From positions 3,782,001-3,846,000 of the forward strand of contig NZ_CBDFIX010000002.1 of the NCBI RefSeq assembly GCF_965248315.1: a stretch of DNA of 64,000 nt, given 5' to 3'. Shown in pieces: positions 1 through 8,287 of the stretch. The DNA is from Ulvibacterium sp965248315. Its GTDB lineage: Bacteria; Bacteroidota; Bacteroidia; Flavobacteriales; Flavobacteriaceae. The first letter of the stretch is position 1. Every line of letters begins with the position of its first letter. The position numbers and the translations under genes are program-made. Under the pieces are notes generated by a model, which saw only the letters and a list, made by a program, of their open reading frames with translations, was not told where the DNA came from and searched no databases.

Positions 1-8
1 AAATTAAT

Positions 9-551
9 TTGATTTCGGAAGAGACCTTAGTCCAGCAACTAAAACAAAAGGAAACCCAATCCCAGTCCTTTGAGGTGCTTATCAACACCTATAAGGAAAG
101 GCTGTATTGGCATATCCGTAGGATTGTTTTAAATCATGACGATGCCGACGATGTGTTGCAAAATACCTTCATTAAGGTTTTTAAAAATATCGAAGGGTTT
201 AAAGGTGACAGCAAATTGTATTCATGGATGTACCGTATCGCCACCAATGAAGCATTGACCTTTTTGAAGTCCAAATCGAGAAAATTAGGGCTGAGTGATG
301 TTGAATTACAGGACAGAATGATAGGAAATCTAGAAGCCGATGTGTATTTTGAAGGCCATGAGATTCAACTGAAATTACAAAAGGCCATTGCCGCCTTACC
401 GGAAAAACAGAAACTAGTCTTCAACATGAAGTATTTTCAGGAATTGAAATATGAGGAAATCTCCGAAATATTGGAAACCACCGTGGGCGGACTAAAGGCT
501 TCCTACCACCTGGCGGTAAAAAAAATAGAGGCTTCCCTAAAGGAGGATTAA
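9..551 (+). CDS. ECF-type RNA polymerase sigma factor
   Basis: This is a sigma-70 family factor of the extracytoplasmic-function class (180 aa), which directs RNA polymerase to a stress or envelope regulon. Region 2 is visible at about residues 25-90, with the DDADDVLQNTF motif and the SWMYRIATNE segment. Region 4 (about 120-175) has a helix-turn-helix reading YEEISEILETTVGGLKASYH. The start is a TTG eight bases from the window edge. It gives a family-typical length and N-terminus, but the frame stays open to the edge, so an upstream start cannot be excluded. It is followed 33 bp later by a membrane protein and a CpxP-like periplasmic protein, the usual flavobacterial sigma/partner/sensor trio. 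The regulon is unknown. Confidence 0.93.
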   Translation: MISEETLVQQLKQKETQSQSFEVLINTYKERLYWHIRRIVLNHDDADDVLQNTFIKVFKNIEGFKGDSKLYSWMYRIATNEALTFLKSKSRKLGLSDVELQDRMIGNLEADVYFEGHEIQLKLQKAIAALPEKQKLVFNMKYFQELKYEEISEILETTVGGLKASYHLAVKKIEASLKED

Positions 552-584
552 ACTTTTTAAAGGGCTGAAAGTCAAAATAAAGGC

Positions 585-1106
585 ATGGACAAAAAATATA
601 AAAAACAAGATTTTAAGACCCCTGAGGGCTACTTTGACAGCTTCACCGATAAGATGAAGCAAAAGTTGTCCGAGGAAGAGATCCGGCTACCCATAAAGGA
701 TGGTTTTAAAGTGCCTAAAGACTATTTTGAAAATCTCAATGAGAAAATAACCCAAAAAATAGATGAGAAAGAGACAAAGGTCATAAAGCTGAATTCCTAT
801 AAAAAGTACTATTACGCGGCAGCTTCAATTGCCGCTGTGCTATTGGTCGTTTTCGGGTTGCGCTTAAATCAAGAGGATGAGTTTACCTTTGGGGACCTGG
901 CCAATTCGGATTTGGAAACCTATTTGGAAAACAATGATATAGGATTAAGCTCTTATGAAATAGCCGAGGTCATTTCCGTGGAAGAATTGGAAATCAATGA
1001 TATTTTGGAAAATCAAATCAACGATGAAAACATCATGGAGTATTTGGACGATACCGTGGATGATGTGGATGAACTAAACATAGAATTCGATGAATACGAA
1101 CAATAG
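585..1106 (+). CDS. Single-pass membrane protein, putative anti-sigma partner
   Basis: A 173-aa protein with an acidic/basic cytoplasmic N-terminus containing two short repeated motifs (TPEGYFDSF and VPKDYFENL). One hydrophobic segment (about residues 83-95) follows, and the C-terminal half is very acidic and probably periplasmic. No catalytic motif is visible. It sits between an ECF sigma factor and a CpxP/Spy-like protein and overlaps the latter by 17 bp. By context it may hold or sense for the sigma factor. That role is inference, and I do not recognise a classical zinc anti-sigma motif. Confidence 0.8.
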   Translation: MDKKYKKQDFKTPEGYFDSFTDKMKQKLSEEEIRLPIKDGFKVPKDYFENLNEKITQKIDEKETKVIKLNSYKKYYYAAASIAAVLLVVFGLRLNQEDEFTFGDLANSDLETYLENNDIGLSSYEIAEVISVEELEINDILENQINDENIMEYLDDTVDDVDELNIEFDEYEQ

Positions 1107-1542
1107 CATACGGATATTGATCTTGTTTCTGCTCACAACTACTTTCTTTTATGGGCAGAATAGACCCATTAGGGATAAGATCAAAACACTTAAAGTAGCT
1201 TTTATTACAGAGCGCTTAAGTCTGACTTCAGAGGAGGCGCAAGTTTTTTGGCCCATTTATAATGAACATGAAGCAAAAATTGAGGCCATAAAAAGAAAGG
1301 AAAGACAGGAGGTTCGCGCAAAGCTCATGAATTTTGACGAATTGTCCGAAAAGCAGGCCGATGCCCTTCTTAACGATTTGATCGCCTTGGAAAATGAAAA
1401 ACATCAATTGAATGTAGACTTCATGGAGAAAATGAGTAAAGCAATTACTTCCAAAAAAACATTTCTCCTAATAAAGGCCGAGGAGGACTTTAAAAAACGA
1501 TTGCTAAAAGAAATGCGGGACAGAAGGCGCAGTGGTGGCTAA
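1090..1542 (+). CDS. Periplasmic Spy/CpxP-like sensor of ECF sigma system
   Basis: A 150-aa secreted, highly charged alpha-helical protein. It has an N-terminal signal peptide (hydrophobic run ILILFLLTTTFFYG). After cleavage the segment FITERLSLTSEEAQVFWPIY matches the LTxxQ-type helix of the Spy/CpxP/zinc-resistance group, and the rest is long amphipathic helix rich in Lys and Glu. Flavobacterial homologues are named sensor of ECF-type sigma factor. It overlaps the upstream gene by 17 bp in another frame, so the three genes are probably translationally coupled. The likely role is detecting periplasmic protein or metal stress, as inferred from family and context. Confidence 0.82.
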   Translation: MNTNNSIRILILFLLTTTFFYGQNRPIRDKIKTLKVAFITERLSLTSEEAQVFWPIYNEHEAKIEAIKRKERQEVRAKLMNFDELSEKQADALLNDLIALENEKHQLNVDFMEKMSKAITSKKTFLLIKAEEDFKKRLLKEMRDRRRSGG

Positions 1543-1571
1543 CGTGAGCAAAGAATTCGATGAAAAACATA

Positions 1572-1597
1572 AAAAGGGCGCTATATAGCGCCCTTTT
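1572..1597 (+). terminator. Rho-independent terminator of sigma operon
   Basis: A perfectly self-complementary 26-bp sequence forms a G/C-rich stem flanked by A residues on the left and TTTT on the right. It lies 30 bp after the sensor stop codon, and the A/T flanks let it work in both directions. Confidence 0.85.
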
Positions 1598-1680
1598 CAA
1601 TTAAACCATCCTATTCGGTAACAGTCAAAAAGATGTTAACCGGACTTGGGAAATTCATCCAAGTCGTAAAAATTTATGTT

Positions 1681-2031
1681 ATGAAGAATCTAAAGTTAAT
1701 TTTACTTATCATGGTATTGTTCGGAACCTTAACGACCGTAAATGCCCAAAGAAAAGTAGTTAAGGTATACCCTCGAATCGGTGCGGTGGTGACCACCGTT
1801 CATCAACCAAAACTTGTGGTACACAGAGGTGTTAATTTTCATGTTTCCAATGGAGTCTGGTATCGGTTTAGAGGCGGGAGGTATGTAGTCTGTGCAGCTC
1901 CAATAGGTGTTACCGTAAGGCATCTGCCAAGAGGGAACAAAGTTGTTCGCATCAATGGAAGGAAGTTGTACAAATACCGAGGTGTTTGGTACAAAAAACA
2001 GGGCAGGGGCTATACGATAGTGAATGTATAG
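1681..2031 (+). CDS. Small secreted protein with GVWY repeats (DUF6515-like)
   Basis: A 116-aa exported protein. I chose the ATG at 1681 because it puts a clean signal peptide (KLILLIMVLFGTLTTVNA, then Q) at the N-terminus. An in-frame ATG at 1633 would add 16 unlikely residues. The mature part is basic and beta-rich, with two copies of a G-V-W-Y motif (NGVWYRFRGGRY and RGVWYKKQGRGY) and a conserved-looking APIGVTVRHLP segment. This resembles the small DUF6515 family common in Bacteroidota. Its function is unknown. It is monocistronic between a terminator and a convergent gene. Confidence 0.75.
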   Translation: MKNLKLILLIMVLFGTLTTVNAQRKVVKVYPRIGAVVTTVHQPKLVVHRGVNFHVSNGVWYRFRGGRYVVCAAPIGVTVRHLPRGNKVVRINGRKLYKYRGVWYKKQGRGYTIVNV

Positions 2032-2041
2032 TTGATACCCA

Positions 2042-2097
2042 ATTCCGGGCAAAGTGAGGTTTGGTCAATGAAAAGACATCCTTATTTTGCCCGGAAT
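2042..2097. terminator. Long-loop inverted repeat between convergent genes
   Basis: The 12-bp sequence at 2042-2053 is exactly complementary to 2086-2097, with 32 bp between them. The right arm includes the last codons and stop of the minus-strand gene. It probably serves as a bidirectional transcription end for the two convergent genes, although neither side carries a strong T tract. Confidence 0.4.
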
Positions 2098-3119
2098 GAT
2101 AGTTTTGCCACTCTTCCCTTGCCTGCGGCATAGGCAATGGAATCATTAAAAAAACGAAAAGTGTAAAAAGGGGCATCGGATATCGTTTTCCAAGTTTCTC
2201 CTTGATCGTTGGAGTACGAAATTCCCGTAAAGCCAATCGCCACCATTTCCTTTCCACTAGAATTGGGGACAAATTGTACACAGCTTTTATATGGCGGATT
2301 TTGCCCATCGGCTATCAAGTACCAGGTTTCCCCACCATCTTTGGTCATGGCCTTATTCGCCTTGTTGCCTTCAGGGTTGGTGAAATCGCCACCAAAAACC
2401 ACGCCTACGCTCTCATCATAAAAATCAATGGAATAGATTCCTTGGGTAGGTTCCTCACTCAACAATAGAGTTCCATGCACCTCCCAAGTCTTGCCCTTAT
2501 CGGGTGAAAAATAAATACGCCCTTCCGTTGTGGCAATCCAAGTCTTATTTCCCACATTCGCTATATTGGAATTACTCGCAGCAAAGGCCCCTTCACCTTC
2601 AATACCTTCAGGCAAAAGGTCGCAAGGCAGCTTATTCCAGGTATTTCCTCCATCCCTGGTAATGATTATAGAAAGGCATCCCTCAACACTATCACCTATG
2701 GCAATCCCCTCCATATTATTCCAAAAGGTCATCGCATCATAGAAAACGCCTTCTCCTTTCTCTTGGTATACCAGCTCCATACGACCTTTATCACCTGTCT
2801 TGTAAAGCAAGGCCGGATCGGCAACGGAAAGCATAAAAAAATCCGTGGCCGTATGTGCTACGGCCCTAAATTCCGGGGTTATGGAATCAAAATGTTGTAC
2901 GTTGGTCCGCACCGTTCCGGTACTTAAATCTATAGTCCCAAAAGTTCCCTTATTAGCTGCAAAGGCCAAGCTGTTGCCCATGATTTCGATTGCGCGAATA
3001 CTCAAAGAATCCTCATAAATCACTTCAATACCGACAGATGTAAACGGCTTTCTTTCTTTTTCTGCGGAACAGGAAAACAACATTGGAAAAATCAAAGCAA
3101 ATGTGAAGAATCGCATCAT
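2082..3119 (-). CDS. Ycf48-like beta-propeller lipoprotein
   Basis: An exported lipoprotein of about 345 aa. The start is set at one of two adjacent ATGs (3119/3116), because the signal FFTFALIFPMLFSC then gives a proper lipobox with Cys. Repeated blade motifs of the BNR/sialidase kind are visible (SIIITRDGGNTWNKL, IYFSPDKGKTWEV, AMTKDGGETWYLI, SYSNDQGETWKTI). These are typical of Ycf48/YCF48-like photosystem-assembly-factor homologues, often mislabelled oxidoreductase in Bacteroidota. No catalytic residues can be assigned. It is likely a surface or periplasmic binding propeller. Confidence 0.82.
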   Translation of the reverse strand: MMRFFTFALIFPMLFSCSAEKERKPFTSVGIEVIYEDSLSIRAIEIMGNSLAFAANKGTFGTIDLSTGTVRTNVQHFDSITPEFRAVAHTATDFFMLSVADPALLYKTGDKGRMELVYQEKGEGVFYDAMTFWNNMEGIAIGDSVEGCLSIIITRDGGNTWNKLPCDLLPEGIEGEGAFAASNSNIANVGNKTWIATTEGRIYFSPDKGKTWEVHGTLLLSEEPTQGIYSIDFYDESVGVVFGGDFTNPEGNKANKAMTKDGGETWYLIADGQNPPYKSCVQFVPNSSGKEMVAIGFTGISYSNDQGETWKTISDAPFYTFRFFNDSIAYAAGKGRVAKLSFRAK

Positions 3120-3161
3120 GATAAAGTTTCCCAAAAATAAAGGGAATACCCACTAAAACAA

Positions 3162-3169
3162 TACCTTTG
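3162..3169 (+). promoter_or_regulatory. Bacteroidota -7 element of rsmB-like gene
   Basis: TACCTTTG matches the TAnnTTTG -7 consensus exactly and lies 18 bp before the ATG at 3188, which implies a very short leader. No convincing -33 TTG is seen at the right spacing. Confidence 0.55.
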
Positions 3170-3187
3170 CAGCCTTATTTTTTAAGA

Positions 3188-4399
3188 ATGAAATTGCATA
3201 GAAACTTGGTTTTTGCCGTAATCGATGCCCTTGATTTAATATTCACAAAAGGCCAGTACGCGGACAAGGCGATTGAAAAAACATTGAGGCGGGACAAAAG
3301 ATGGGGCTCACGGGATAGAGGTTTTATTGCGGAGACCACCTATGAAATAGTACGCTATAAACGTCTTTATGCGGAAATTGCTGAGATAAAGGAACCCTAC
3401 AGCAGAAGTAATTTGTTTCGAATGTGGGCCGTTTGGGCCGTATTACGCGGAATTGAACTGCCTGATTGGAAGCAAATCGCGCCTACTCCGGAACGCCGTA
3501 TTAAGGGTAAATTTGATGAGCTCTCAAAAATCAGGAAGTACCGGGAATCCATTCCTGATTGGTTGGATGCTCTTGGGGAAAATGCATTAGGTGAAAAATT
3601 ATGGACCGCGGAAATAGAGGCCCTAAACAAACAGGCTCATGTTGTTTTAAGGGTCAACACGCTTAAAACTACAAAAACCAAGTTGCAAAGAGAACTTCTA
3701 GATGCCGGTATTGCCACTGAGCCCGTAAAGGGATCTCCAGATGCCTTAAAGCTACAGGTACGCACCAATGTGTTTAGCTCGGAACCTTTTAAAAATGGAT
3801 GGTTCGAAGTCCAAGATGCCTCTTCTCAATTGGTCGGAAATTTTTTGGATGTAAAACCGGGGATGCGTGTTGTAGATGCCTGTGCGGGCGCAGGGGGCAA
3901 AACCTTGCACTTGGCCGCATTGATGGAAAACAAAGGACAACTCATTGCGCTGGATATTTATGGCAACAAGCTAAAAGAATTGAAAAGGCGTGCTCGACGA
4001 AATGGTGCCCATAACATTGAACCAAGGGCGATAGATTCCACCAAGGTCATTAAGAAGCTTTATGGTAGTGCAGACCGCGTCCTTATAGATGCACCTTGTA
4101 CAGGATTGGGTGTTCTGCGTCGCAATCCCGACGCAAAATGGAAATTACAACCAGAGTTTCTAAAAAAAATTACCAAGACCCAAAGAGAAATACTTTTTAG
4201 CTATAGCAAAATGGTGAGGCCAGGAGGCAAATTGGCCTATGTGACCTGCTCAATTCTTCCGGAGGAAAACGAAAAGCAAGTATTCGGTTTTTTAAAGTCG
4301 GAAGAAGGGAAAGGCTTTAACCTTATCGAAGAAAAGCATATCTACGCTTCCAAAAGTGGATTTGATGGGTTTTATATGGCCTTGATGGGCAAAGAATAA
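3188..4399 (+). CDS. RsmB/NOP2-family rRNA (cytosine-C5) methyltransferase
   Basis: A SAM-dependent RNA m5C methyltransferase (403 aa) acting on rRNA in the cytoplasm. The start is the ATG at 3188. A TTG at 3167 is in frame but falls inside the promoter. An N-terminal NusB/RsmB-like helical part (residues 1-130) precedes the Rossmann domain. SAM motif I is DACAGAGGKTLHLA, motif IV is DAPCTGLGVLRRNPDAKW with its Cys, and motif VI is VTCSILPEENE with the catalytic TCS Cys. Both catalytic cysteines are therefore present. RsmB (16S C967) is the most likely assignment, but other members of the NOL1/NOP2/Sun family cannot be excluded. Confidence 0.9.
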   Translation: MKLHRNLVFAVIDALDLIFTKGQYADKAIEKTLRRDKRWGSRDRGFIAETTYEIVRYKRLYAEIAEIKEPYSRSNLFRMWAVWAVLRGIELPDWKQIAPTPERRIKGKFDELSKIRKYRESIPDWLDALGENALGEKLWTAEIEALNKQAHVVLRVNTLKTTKTKLQRELLDAGIATEPVKGSPDALKLQVRTNVFSSEPFKNGWFEVQDASSQLVGNFLDVKPGMRVVDACAGAGGKTLHLAALMENKGQLIALDIYGNKLKELKRRARRNGAHNIEPRAIDSTKVIKKLYGSADRVLIDAPCTGLGVLRRNPDAKWKLQPEFLKKITKTQREILFSYSKMVRPGGKLAYVTCSILPEENEKQVFGFLKSEEGKGFNLIEEKHIYASKSGFDGFYMALMGKE

Positions 4400-4505
4400 G
4401 GAGATTCTCCGGGTTTTAAAAACCCGGCCGGTCTCAAGAAAAAATAATCAACAATTCCCCTAAAACCTGTTAACTTTTCCCTGAAAAACTTAGCTTAAAA
4501 AGGTG

Positions 4506-4513
4506 TAAATTTG
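4506..4513 (+). promoter_or_regulatory. Bacteroidota -7 element of purL
   Basis: TAAATTTG matches TAnnTTTG exactly, 33 bp before the purL ATG. The -33 region is T-rich but has no clear TTG at 19-21 bp. Confidence 0.6.
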
Positions 4514-4545
4514 TGTTTTCTTAAATCAAACAACGTTTAAGTTCA

Positions 4546-7500
4546 ATGGTTCACTTTTTCGGCGAGGTCAATGGCAAAGTTTTTGCGGTTCAGACCAAAC
4601 GGGAGCTTTCTCCAAAGGATATAGAAAAATTAACCTGGTTGTTCGGGGACAAATCCAAGATAAACATGGCGTCGATTGACGCCTTTTTTGTTGGCCCCCG
4701 AGCGGCAATGGTAACTCCCTGGAGTACAAATGCCACGGAAATCACCCAAAATATGGGAATCTCCGGGATAGTCCGCATTGAGGAATTCCAATCGGTGGAA
4801 GCCGATTTCATGGATTATGACCCCATGCTTTCCCAAAAATTCAATGGACTGGAACAACATATTTTCGATATCGATATTGTGCCGGAACCCGTTTTGGAAA
4901 TCGGTGATATTTCCAGTTATAATGAAAAGGAAGGGCTTGCATTGAATGATGAAGAAGTGGACTATTTGGAAAAGCTTTCTGAAAAAATGGGAAGAAAACT
5001 GACAGATTCCGAGGTGTTCGGATTCAGTCAAGTAAACTCGGAACATTGTAGACACAAAATATTCAACGGCACCTTCGTCATTGATGGAAAGGAGATGCCT
5101 TCATCCCTTTTTAAACTAATAAAAAAGACTTCAGAGGAAAATCCAAACGATATCGTTTCGGCCTACAAGGATAATGTCGCTTTTGTTAAGGGACCCAAAG
5201 TAGTACAATTTGCACCCAAAGTTGCGGACAGACCGGATTACTATAAAGAGGAAGAATTTGAGTCTGTCATTTCCCTTAAAGCGGAAACCCATAACTTTCC
5301 TACAACTGTAGAACCCTTTAATGGAGCGGCTACCGGATCTGGAGGTGAAATACGGGATCGGTTGGCAGGTGGTAAAGGTTCGCTCCCCTTGGCCGGAACC
5401 GCAGTTTATATGACGGCATACTCCAGATTGGAAGAAAATCGGCCTTGGGAGAAAGCATTTCCTGCACGTAAATGGCTCTACCAAACGCCTATCGATATTT
5501 TGATAAAGGCCTCTAATGGCGCTTCGGATTTCGGCAATAAATTTGGGCAACCCTTGATTTCCGGGTCTGTCCTAACTTTTGAACACCAGGAAGACAAAAG
5601 AAGACTAGGCTTTGATAAAGTAATTATGCTTGCCGGAGGCATCGGCTATGGAAAGGCAGATCAGGCCTTAAAAGAAACACCCAAAACAGGCGATAAAATT
5701 GTTATTCTTGGCGGTGATAATTACCGCATAGGCATGGGCGGTGCAGCTGTTTCCAGCGCGGATACGGGAGAATTCAGTTCGGCCATAGAACTCAATGCCG
5801 TACAACGCTCCAATCCGGAAATGCAAAAAAGGGCATCCAATGCTATCCGAGGCATGGTGGAGAGTAATCAAAACCCCATTGTTTCCATTCATGACCATGG
5901 TGCTGGAGGGCACTTAAACTGTCTTTCCGAGCTTGTGGAAGATACCGGCGGTAAAATTGACATGGACAAATTACCTATTGGCGACCCTACCCTCTCCTCC
6001 AAGGAAATTATCGGTAACGAATCCCAGGAACGAATGGGGTTGGTCATTGGCCAAAAGGATATCGATTTGTTACAACGCATAGCCGAACGGGAGCGCTCTC
6101 CCATGTATCAGGTAGGTGATGTTACCGGTGACCATCGATTCACTTTCGAATCCAATGTAAAAGGTGAAAAACCCATGGACGTGCAATTGACGGCCCTTTT
6201 TGGAAGTTCACCAAAGACTGTTATGGAAGATACAGTAATAAAAAGAAAATATACGAATCTTTCCTATACTTTGGAGAACTTTCATGATTATTTGGAACAA
6301 GTACTTCAATTGGAGGCGGTAGCCTGCAAGGACTGGTTGACCAACAAGGTGGATCGTTGTGTGGGCGGTAGAGTGGCCAAACAGCAGTGTGCCGGGCCTC
6401 TTCAATTGCCCTTGAACAACTGCGGGGTAATGGCACTGGATTTTAAGGGAACCGAAGGTATAGCAACAAGTATAGGCCACTCCCCTATTTCCGGATTAAT
6501 AGATTCTGAGGCCGGAAGTAAAAACAGTATTTCGGAAGCCTTGACCAATATAATTTGGGCACCCTTAAAGGACGGGCTAGATTCCGTTTCTCTTTCCGCC
6601 AATTGGATGTGGCCCTGCAGAAATGAGGGCGAGGACGCTAGACTATATGAAGCCGTTGGGGCCGTCTCCAATTTTGCTATTGCGTTAGGGATTAATGTAC
6701 CAACGGGAAAGGATTCCCTTTCTATGAAACAGAAATATCCGGATGGGGAAGTCATTGCCCCAGGAACGGTGATCATATCCGCAGCAGGACACTGCAATGC
6801 CATTACCAAAGTAGTAGAGCCCGTTTTGCAAAAAGATGGAGGTCCTATATATTATATTAATCTTTCAAAAGATGAATATAAGTTGGGTGGTTCCTCCTTT
6901 GGGCAGATACAGAATACTATTGGAACAGAGGCTCCGACCATTAAGGATGCATCCTATTTCAGATTAGTTTTTAATTCAATTCAAACTTTAATAAAAGAAG
7001 GTCAAATCCTTGCAGGCCATGATGTTGCCTCCGGAGGTTTGATAACCACACTTTTGGAAATGTGCTTTAGCGATACCGATTTGGGAGCAGAACTAGATTT
7101 AAAAGATTTGGATGAATCCGATACTATTAAACTCCTCTTTTCTGAGAATGGAGGGATCGTTTTCCAATTGGGTCCAGAGAATTCTAGCGCTATAGAACAA
7201 CAACTAAGGGATGCTGGAATAACCTTCAGCAAAATTGGAAAGGTGGTTTCAGAAAGCAGACTATCCATTGAAAATGGAGTTGTGCAAATGGGATTGAACG
7301 TCAATTCCCTGCGGGATACCTGGTTCAAGACCTCCTATTTATTGGATGATAAACAGACGGCCAGCGGACTGGCAAAAGAGCGCTATGAAAATTATAAAAA
7401 GCAACCGTTGCATTATCAATTCCCGAATCAATTCACAGGGATTCTGCCAGAGCGCTCTGTTGCACAAGGCAGACCCAAAGCAGCCATCTTAAGGGAAAAA

Positions 7501-8229
7501 GGCAGTAACTCCGAGCGGGAAATGGCAAACGCCCTCTACTTGGCCGGGTTTGATGTAAAGGATGTGCACATGACGGATTTAATAAGCGGCAGGGAAACTT
7601 TAGAAGGTATCCAATTTATAGGAGCTGTGGGCGGTTTCTCCAATTCCGATGTGCTAGGCAGCGCAAAGGGATGGGCAGGGGCCTTTAAATACAACAACAA
7701 GGCCAATACCGTCCTTAAAGAATTCTTTGCTCGCCCTGACACACTTTCCATTGGGATTTGTAATGGCTGTCAGTTGTTTATGGAATTGGATCTGATCAAC
7801 CCGGAACATGGGAAAAAACACGGTAAAATGACCTATAACGATTCCCACAAACATGAGAGCAATTTCACCTCCGTTAAAATCCAGGAAAACCGCTCCATAA
7901 TGCTTTCCAATATGGAAGGTGCTACTTTGGGTGTGTGGATTTCCCATGGTGAAGGTAAATTTAGTCTACCCCTTCCAGAGGCGAGCTATGAAATCGTTGC
8001 AAAATATGGGTATGAGAATTATCCCGCCAATCCTAACGGAAGTGATTATAACACTGCTATGTTATGTGATAAAACGGGGCGGCATTTGGTTACCATGCCT
8101 CATATTGAGCGCTCTATCTTCCCCTGGAATTGGGCACATTACCCGAAGAAAAGGGAAGACATGGTTTCTCCATGGTTACAAGCTTTTATAAATGCCAAAA
8201 ACTGGATCAAAGAATTTAATGCTTCTTGA
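4546..8229 (+). CDS. purL: Phosphoribosylformylglycinamidine synthase, large form
   Basis: Single-chain FGAM synthase (EC 6.3.5.3, 1227 aa). It converts FGAR, glutamine and ATP to FGAM in de novo purine synthesis. The order is an N-terminal PurS-like domain (about 1-140), a linker, two AIRS-like ATP/FGAR-binding halves (for example VNSEHCRHKIF, KAETHNFPTTVEPFNGAATG and ISIHDHGAGG-like segments), and a C-terminal class I glutamine amidotransferase. The nucleophile Cys1072 is in GICNGCQ, and the HGEGKFSLP and PHIERS segments supply His/Glu partners. The length fits the proteobacterial/Bacteroidota one-polypeptide type rather than PurS/Q/L. It is monocistronic, with its own promoter and terminator. 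Confidence 0.98.
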   Translation: MVHFFGEVNGKVFAVQTKRELSPKDIEKLTWLFGDKSKINMASIDAFFVGPRAAMVTPWSTNATEITQNMGISGIVRIEEFQSVEADFMDYDPMLSQKFNGLEQHIFDIDIVPEPVLEIGDISSYNEKEGLALNDEEVDYLEKLSEKMGRKLTDSEVFGFSQVNSEHCRHKIFNGTFVIDGKEMPSSLFKLIKKTSEENPNDIVSAYKDNVAFVKGPKVVQFAPKVADRPDYYKEEEFESVISLKAETHNFPTTVEPFNGAATGSGGEIRDRLAGGKGSLPLAGTAVYMTAYSRLEENRPWEKAFPARKWLYQTPIDILIKASNGASDFGNKFGQPLISGSVLTFEHQEDKRRLGFDKVIMLAGGIGYGKADQALKETPKTGDKIVILGGDNYRIGMGGAAVSSADTGEFSSAIELNAVQRSNPEMQKRASNAIRGMVESNQNPIVSIHDHGAGGHLNCLSELVEDTGGKIDMDKLPIGDPTLSSKEIIGNESQERMGLVIGQKDIDLLQRIAERERSPMYQVGDVTGDHRFTFESNVKGEKPMDVQLTALFGSSPKTVMEDTVIKRKYTNLSYTLENFHDYLEQVLQLEAVACKDWLTNKVDRCVGGRVAKQQCAGPLQLPLNNCGVMALDFKGTEGIATSIGHSPISGLIDSEAGSKNSISEALTNIIWAPLKDGLDSVSLSANWMWPCRNEGEDARLYEAVGAVSNFAIALGINVPTGKDSLSMKQKYPDGEVIAPGTVIISAAGHCNAITKVVEPVLQKDGGPIYYINLSKDEYKLGGSSFGQIQNTIGTEAPTIKDASYFRLVFNSIQTLIKEGQILAGHDVASGGLITTLLEMCFSDTDLGAELDLKDLDESDTIKLLFSENGGIVFQLGPENSSAIEQQLRDAGITFSKIGKVVSESRLSIENGVVQMGLNVNSLRDTWFKTSYLLDDKQTASGLAKERYENYKKQPLHYQFPNQFTGILPERSVAQGRPKAAILREKGSNSEREMANALYLAGFDVKDVHMTDLISGRETLEGIQFIGAVGGFSNSDVLGSAKGWAGAFKYNNKANTVLKEFFARPDTLSIGICNGCQLFMELDLINPEHGKKHGKMTYNDSHKHESNFTSVKIQENRSIMLSNMEGATLGVWISHGEGKFSLPLPEASYEIVAKYGYENYPANPNGSDYNTAMLCDKTGRHLVTMPHIERSIFPWNWAHYPKKREDMVSPWLQAFINAKNWIKEFNAS

Positions 8230-8235
8230 ATTAAA

Positions 8236-8260
8236 AACAGCCCTGTTAACCAGGGCTGTT
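8236..8260. terminator. Bidirectional terminator between purL and T9SS cargo gene
   Basis: A 10-bp perfect stem (AACAGCCCTG / CAGGGCTGTT) with a 5-nt loop, lying 7 bp after the purL stop and before the end of the convergent gene. The A-rich left and T-containing right flanks suit both directions. Confidence 0.8.
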
Positions 8261-8287
8261 ATGTTCGTTCAAATAGTCTCACCATCA

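Noticed and set aside
4409..4427. G/C hairpin after the RsmB-like gene as a rho-independent terminator
   Set aside because: The stem CCGGGTTT/AAACCCGG is good but no T tract follows on either strand. It could still be a structural end, but I do not call it a terminator.
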